In this document: piece by piece, positions 23,172 to 25,361 of the stretch | Position numbering within the stretch: the first letter of the stretch is position 1 | Layout: each line of letters begins with the position of its first letter | From: UBA12545 sp051024685 | GTDB lineage: Bacteria > Bacillota > DSM-521 > Neomoorellales > Neomoorellaceae | NCBI GenBank assembly: GCA_051024685.1 | Contig: JAZHPA010000041.1 | Span: 1 to 25,361 of the forward strand | DNA: 25,361 bases | Direction: 5' to 3' | Notes under the pieces: model-generated | Database searches by the model: none | What the model was told of the DNA's origin: nothing | The model's input: the letters and a program-made list of their open reading frames with translations, nothing else | Translations under genes and position numbers: made by a program

Positions 23172-25112
23172 ATGGAGGAGACGGTCTTTGCCCTCGATGT
23201 CGGAACCCGAAAAGTGGCCGGGGTGATCTTGGCTCAGGAAAAGTCGAAATTGCGCCTCCGGGCGGCAGTTATTGAGGAACATAAAGAGCGGGCCATGCTA
23301 GATGGCCAGATCCACAATGTTCCCTTGGTGGCATCTGTTATTAAGCAGGTGAAGGAAAAACTGGAACGAAAAACTCGTTCTCCGTTGACCAAAGTGGCCG
23401 TGGCCGCAGCGGGGCGAGCCCTCATTACTCAAAAAGCCGCTGCCGAAAGGGAAGTGGGTACAGGGGAGGAAATAACCGGCGAAGACGTACTGGCCCTGGA
23501 GGCGGACGCCATCCAGGAGGCGGAGCATCTCATTTTAAACCGCAGGGACGCAGCAGGAGAATATCACTGCGTCGGATACAGCGTGGTGAATTATACCCTG
23601 GACGATAGTCCCATAGGCCATTTGGTGGGCCAGCGGGGTCACAAAATAGGAGTGGAGGTCATCGCTACTTTTTTGCCCCGGGTAGTAGTTGACTCGCTAG
23701 TCTCCGCCCTGCTGCGGGCGGGTTTGGAGATGACTTCCCTTACCTTAGAGCCCATTGCGGCAGCAGCTCTCGCCGTACCTCCGGCCATGCGGGGGCTAAA
23801 CATTGCTCTGGTGGACGTCGGTGCCGGTACTTCGGACATTGCCCTCGCCAGGGAAGGAAGTATCACGGGGTACGCCATGGTTCCGGTAGCCGGAGACGAA
23901 ATTACAGAATACCTGGCCGGTAAGTTATTAATGGATTTTAATACCGCCGAGAAAGTAAAAAGGCAGTTAAACCATCAGGAACGGATCACCTTTACGGACA
24001 TCGTCGGGAACCGCAGGGAATTGCCTGCTCAAGAGGTTATTGGGCTCCTGGAGCCGGCCGTTGTCGAACTTGCCCGTCAGATTGCGGAGCAAATTTTGAT
24101 CCTTAACGGGAAAGCACCCCAGGCCGTCTTGCTTATCGGGGGAGGCAGCCTGACTCCCGGTCTCCCCCTCGCTTTAGCCCGGCAACTGGAACTGCCCGAG
24201 GAGAGGGTGGCCGTCAGAAGCCGGGAAGTACTGACTGAGATTGCGGGTACACCCGGTTTTGGCGGCCCCCAGGCCATTACACCCCTGGGGATTGCCTTTA
24301 CTGCCCTGCGCCGAGAAGGCCTTACCTTATCCCAAGTACAGGTTAACGGTCGACCGGTGCAGCTGCTGGCCTCCCGCAAGATCAGCGTCGCCCAGGCCTT
24401 GCTGGCCGCAGGCATACCGGTCCGCCAGCTTTACGGCCGACCCGGCCGGGGTATAGGGGTGGAGGTAAACGGTCACCTGCACTTCATTAAAGGACAGCCG
24501 GGTAAACCCGGAAGGATTCTGCTTAATGGACAACCTGCAGCCCTGGATCACCTAGTTAAGGGAGGGGACGTCATCCAGTTTGTTCCGGGGGAAAACGGCG
24601 CCGATGCCCGGGCCGTCGTGGGGGATTTGGTGCCGGATATTTTGCCCAAAACGATAACCTTCAATAACCGGAGGATTGCCCTCGAGCCGGTTATCTTAAT
24701 GAACGGCAACGCGGTTTCCCGTGGAACTGAAGTTCCCGATCAGGCCAAAATAGAATTTAATCCCCTGGAAACCGTGGCCGATGTGTTAAAGTATTTAGGA
24801 GAAAGCGATGACCAGCCAGTATTTTTGAACGGGGAGCGGGTCTACCCCAAGGCCAAAATTAAAACGGGCGATGTCCTGGAAACCGGTGCGAGGGCCGCCT
24901 ACCGCAGGATAAAAATTACGTTGAACGGTAGGGAAGTTGAACTTCCTGTGGAGACGAGCCAGGCGATTTTTGCCGACCTGTTTACTTATATCGACATAGG
25001 CCCGACCCCGCCGCCGGGAAAGAAAACTTTGCGCATGGAAATAAACAACCAGCCGGCTGAGTTTACCTCACCTTTAAAGGACGGTGATCAGGTAGTTCTG
25101 GAATGGGTTTAA
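23172..25112 (+). CDS. FtsA/actin-fold ATPase-like protein with C-terminal beta-grasp-like repeats
   Basis: This is a 646-residue protein. ATG 23172 follows AGGAGGTG (23156-23163) by 8 nt. Residues 1 to about 345 are an FtsA/PilM-type actin fold: FALDVGTRKVAGVIL (phosphate-1), an SHS2-like insert (about 125-170), NIALVDVGAGTSDIALA (phosphate-2) and AVLLIGGGSLTPGLPLAL (adenosine motif). From about residue 390 the protein continues for about 250 residues as repeats of the form hydrophobic-NG-x-x-hydrophobic ... K-x-GD, for example ILLNGQPAALDHLVKGGDVI, VFLNGERV...KTGDVLE and MEINNQPAEF...KDGDQVVLEWV. This resembles ThiS/ubiquitin-like or TGS beta-grasp units. Classical FtsA is about 420 residues and ends in an amphipathic membrane helix, which is missing here. 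No ftsZ or pil genes are adjacent, so the role is unknown. Confidence 0.75.
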   Translation: MEETVFALDVGTRKVAGVILAQEKSKLRLRAAVIEEHKERAMLDGQIHNVPLVASVIKQVKEKLERKTRSPLTKVAVAAAGRALITQKAAAEREVGTGEEITGEDVLALEADAIQEAEHLILNRRDAAGEYHCVGYSVVNYTLDDSPIGHLVGQRGHKIGVEVIATFLPRVVVDSLVSALLRAGLEMTSLTLEPIAAAALAVPPAMRGLNIALVDVGAGTSDIALAREGSITGYAMVPVAGDEITEYLAGKLLMDFNTAEKVKRQLNHQERITFTDIVGNRRELPAQEVIGLLEPAVVELARQIAEQILILNGKAPQAVLLIGGGSLTPGLPLALARQLELPEERVAVRSREVLTEIAGTPGFGGPQAITPLGIAFTALRREGLTLSQVQVNGRPVQLLASRKISVAQALLAAGIPVRQLYGRPGRGIGVEVNGHLHFIKGQPGKPGRILLNGQPAALDHLVKGGDVIQFVPGENGADARAVVGDLVPDILPKTITFNNRRIALEPVILMNGNAVSRGTEVPDQAKIEFNPLETVADVLKYLGESDDQPVFLNGERVYPKAKIKTGDVLETGARAAYRRIKITLNGREVELPVETSQAIFADLFTYIDIGPTPPPGKKTLRMEINNQPAEFTSPLKDGDQVVLEWV

Positions 25113-25139
25113 GACTGGACTTTGAGCCGGATGAAAGTC

Positions 25140-25245
25140 CGGCCTCGCCCGCAGCGGTTTACCGGACGGCCACAGCCTGTGGAGGCGTCGGCCTGACAGA
25201 TGCGGCCTCGCAGCGGCAGGTGAGACTTATCCGGACGGTGCCACA
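25140..25245 (+). repeat. Degenerate tandem duplication in the terminal intergenic region
   Basis: Unit one (from 25140) reads CGGCCTCGCCCGCAGCGG and later CCGGACGGCCACA (25162-25174). Unit two (from 25203) reads CGGCCTCGCAGCGG and later CCGGACGGTGCCACA (25231-25245). The order is the same and the offset is about 63-69 nt, with small insertions and deletions. A hairpin GAGCCGGA / TCCGGCCTC with loop TGAAAG precedes it (25124-25146). No convincing gene covers 25113-25361. Confidence 0.55.
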
Positions 25246-25361
25246 ACAAACAGGTCGCTACCTGAGGGATCCCCACTTTTTATTCCAGGCCTGCTTGGCT
25301 TTCGCTCGCTCCAGAAACCCTCGCGGGCCAAACTAGCGCTTGGCTCAAGGCTCCGGCAGGC

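Noticed and set aside
25129..25250. RNase P RNA-like patches (GAAAGTCCGG.CTC and GTGCCACAACAAACAG)
   Set aside because: The 5' domain would have to lie inside the FtsA-like coding sequence, spacing between the patches is too long, and the later conserved regions are absent before the window ends.
25103..25336. Open frame of 77 codons at the right end
   Set aside because: It starts inside the preceding gene without its own ribosome binding site and spans a repeat whose indels are not multiples of three.
1..25361. CRISPR arrays, tRNA or rRNA genes
   Set aside because: No regularly spaced identical repeats, no tRNA cloverleaf signature and no rRNA sequence was recognised on either strand.

Overview
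The window reads as chromosomal DNA of a strictly anaerobic, spore-forming-type Firmicute, most like the Moorella/Desulfotomaculum group of Clostridia. The evidence is strong AGGAGG-type ribosome binding sites with many TTG and GTG starts, HydF ([FeFe]-hydrogenase maturation), SLH-like and LysM proteins, a DUF3006 protein, and heme synthesis by the siroheme-dependent (Ahb) route. The taxonomic guess is inference; no rRNA gene is present.

Region 1-2647 is the accessory part. It holds a decayed IS110-family insertion sequence: a transposase N-terminus starting at TTG 359 and, just upstream, a multi-hairpin non-coding segment (159-338) with the size, position and layout of an IS110 bridge RNA. 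The transposase remnant runs in frame, without a stop, into a membrane-anchored FAD-dependent oxidoreductase with an SLH-like tail. The oxidoreductase has its own promoter (690-718) and TTG start (776).

Region 2682-9356 is a string of short units. They are speD with a textbook sigma-A promoter; a catalytically dead polyprenyl-synthase-like protein (possible HepS-type subunit); tatC-tatA with its own promoter and terminator; hydF, a cysteine-cluster protein and mgsA; a double-LysM protein; an M55 D-aminopeptidase; and a small DUF3006 gene on the minus strand. A large O-antigen-ligase-like membrane protein with a TPR tail follows (9462-11984).

Region 12027-23013 looks like one eleven-gene operon: hepT, sirC, hemA, hemC, cobA-hemD, ahbC, hemB, ahbD, ahbA, ahbB, hemL. 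It starts at an extended -10 promoter that places transcription start at or next to the hepT ATG, and it ends at a clear intrinsic terminator (22978-23013). Together these enzymes run from glutamyl-tRNA through 5-aminolevulinate, uroporphyrinogen III, precorrin-2 and siroheme to heme b. No dedicated ferrochelatase is in the window. HepT supplies the polyprenyl tail for quinone, so the operon couples two parts of an anaerobic respiratory chain.

The last gene (23172-25112) is an FtsA/actin-fold protein with a long C-terminal tail of repeated beta-grasp-like units. The final 249 bases have no convincing gene but contain a degenerate tandem duplication and a weak cobalamin-riboswitch-like motif.
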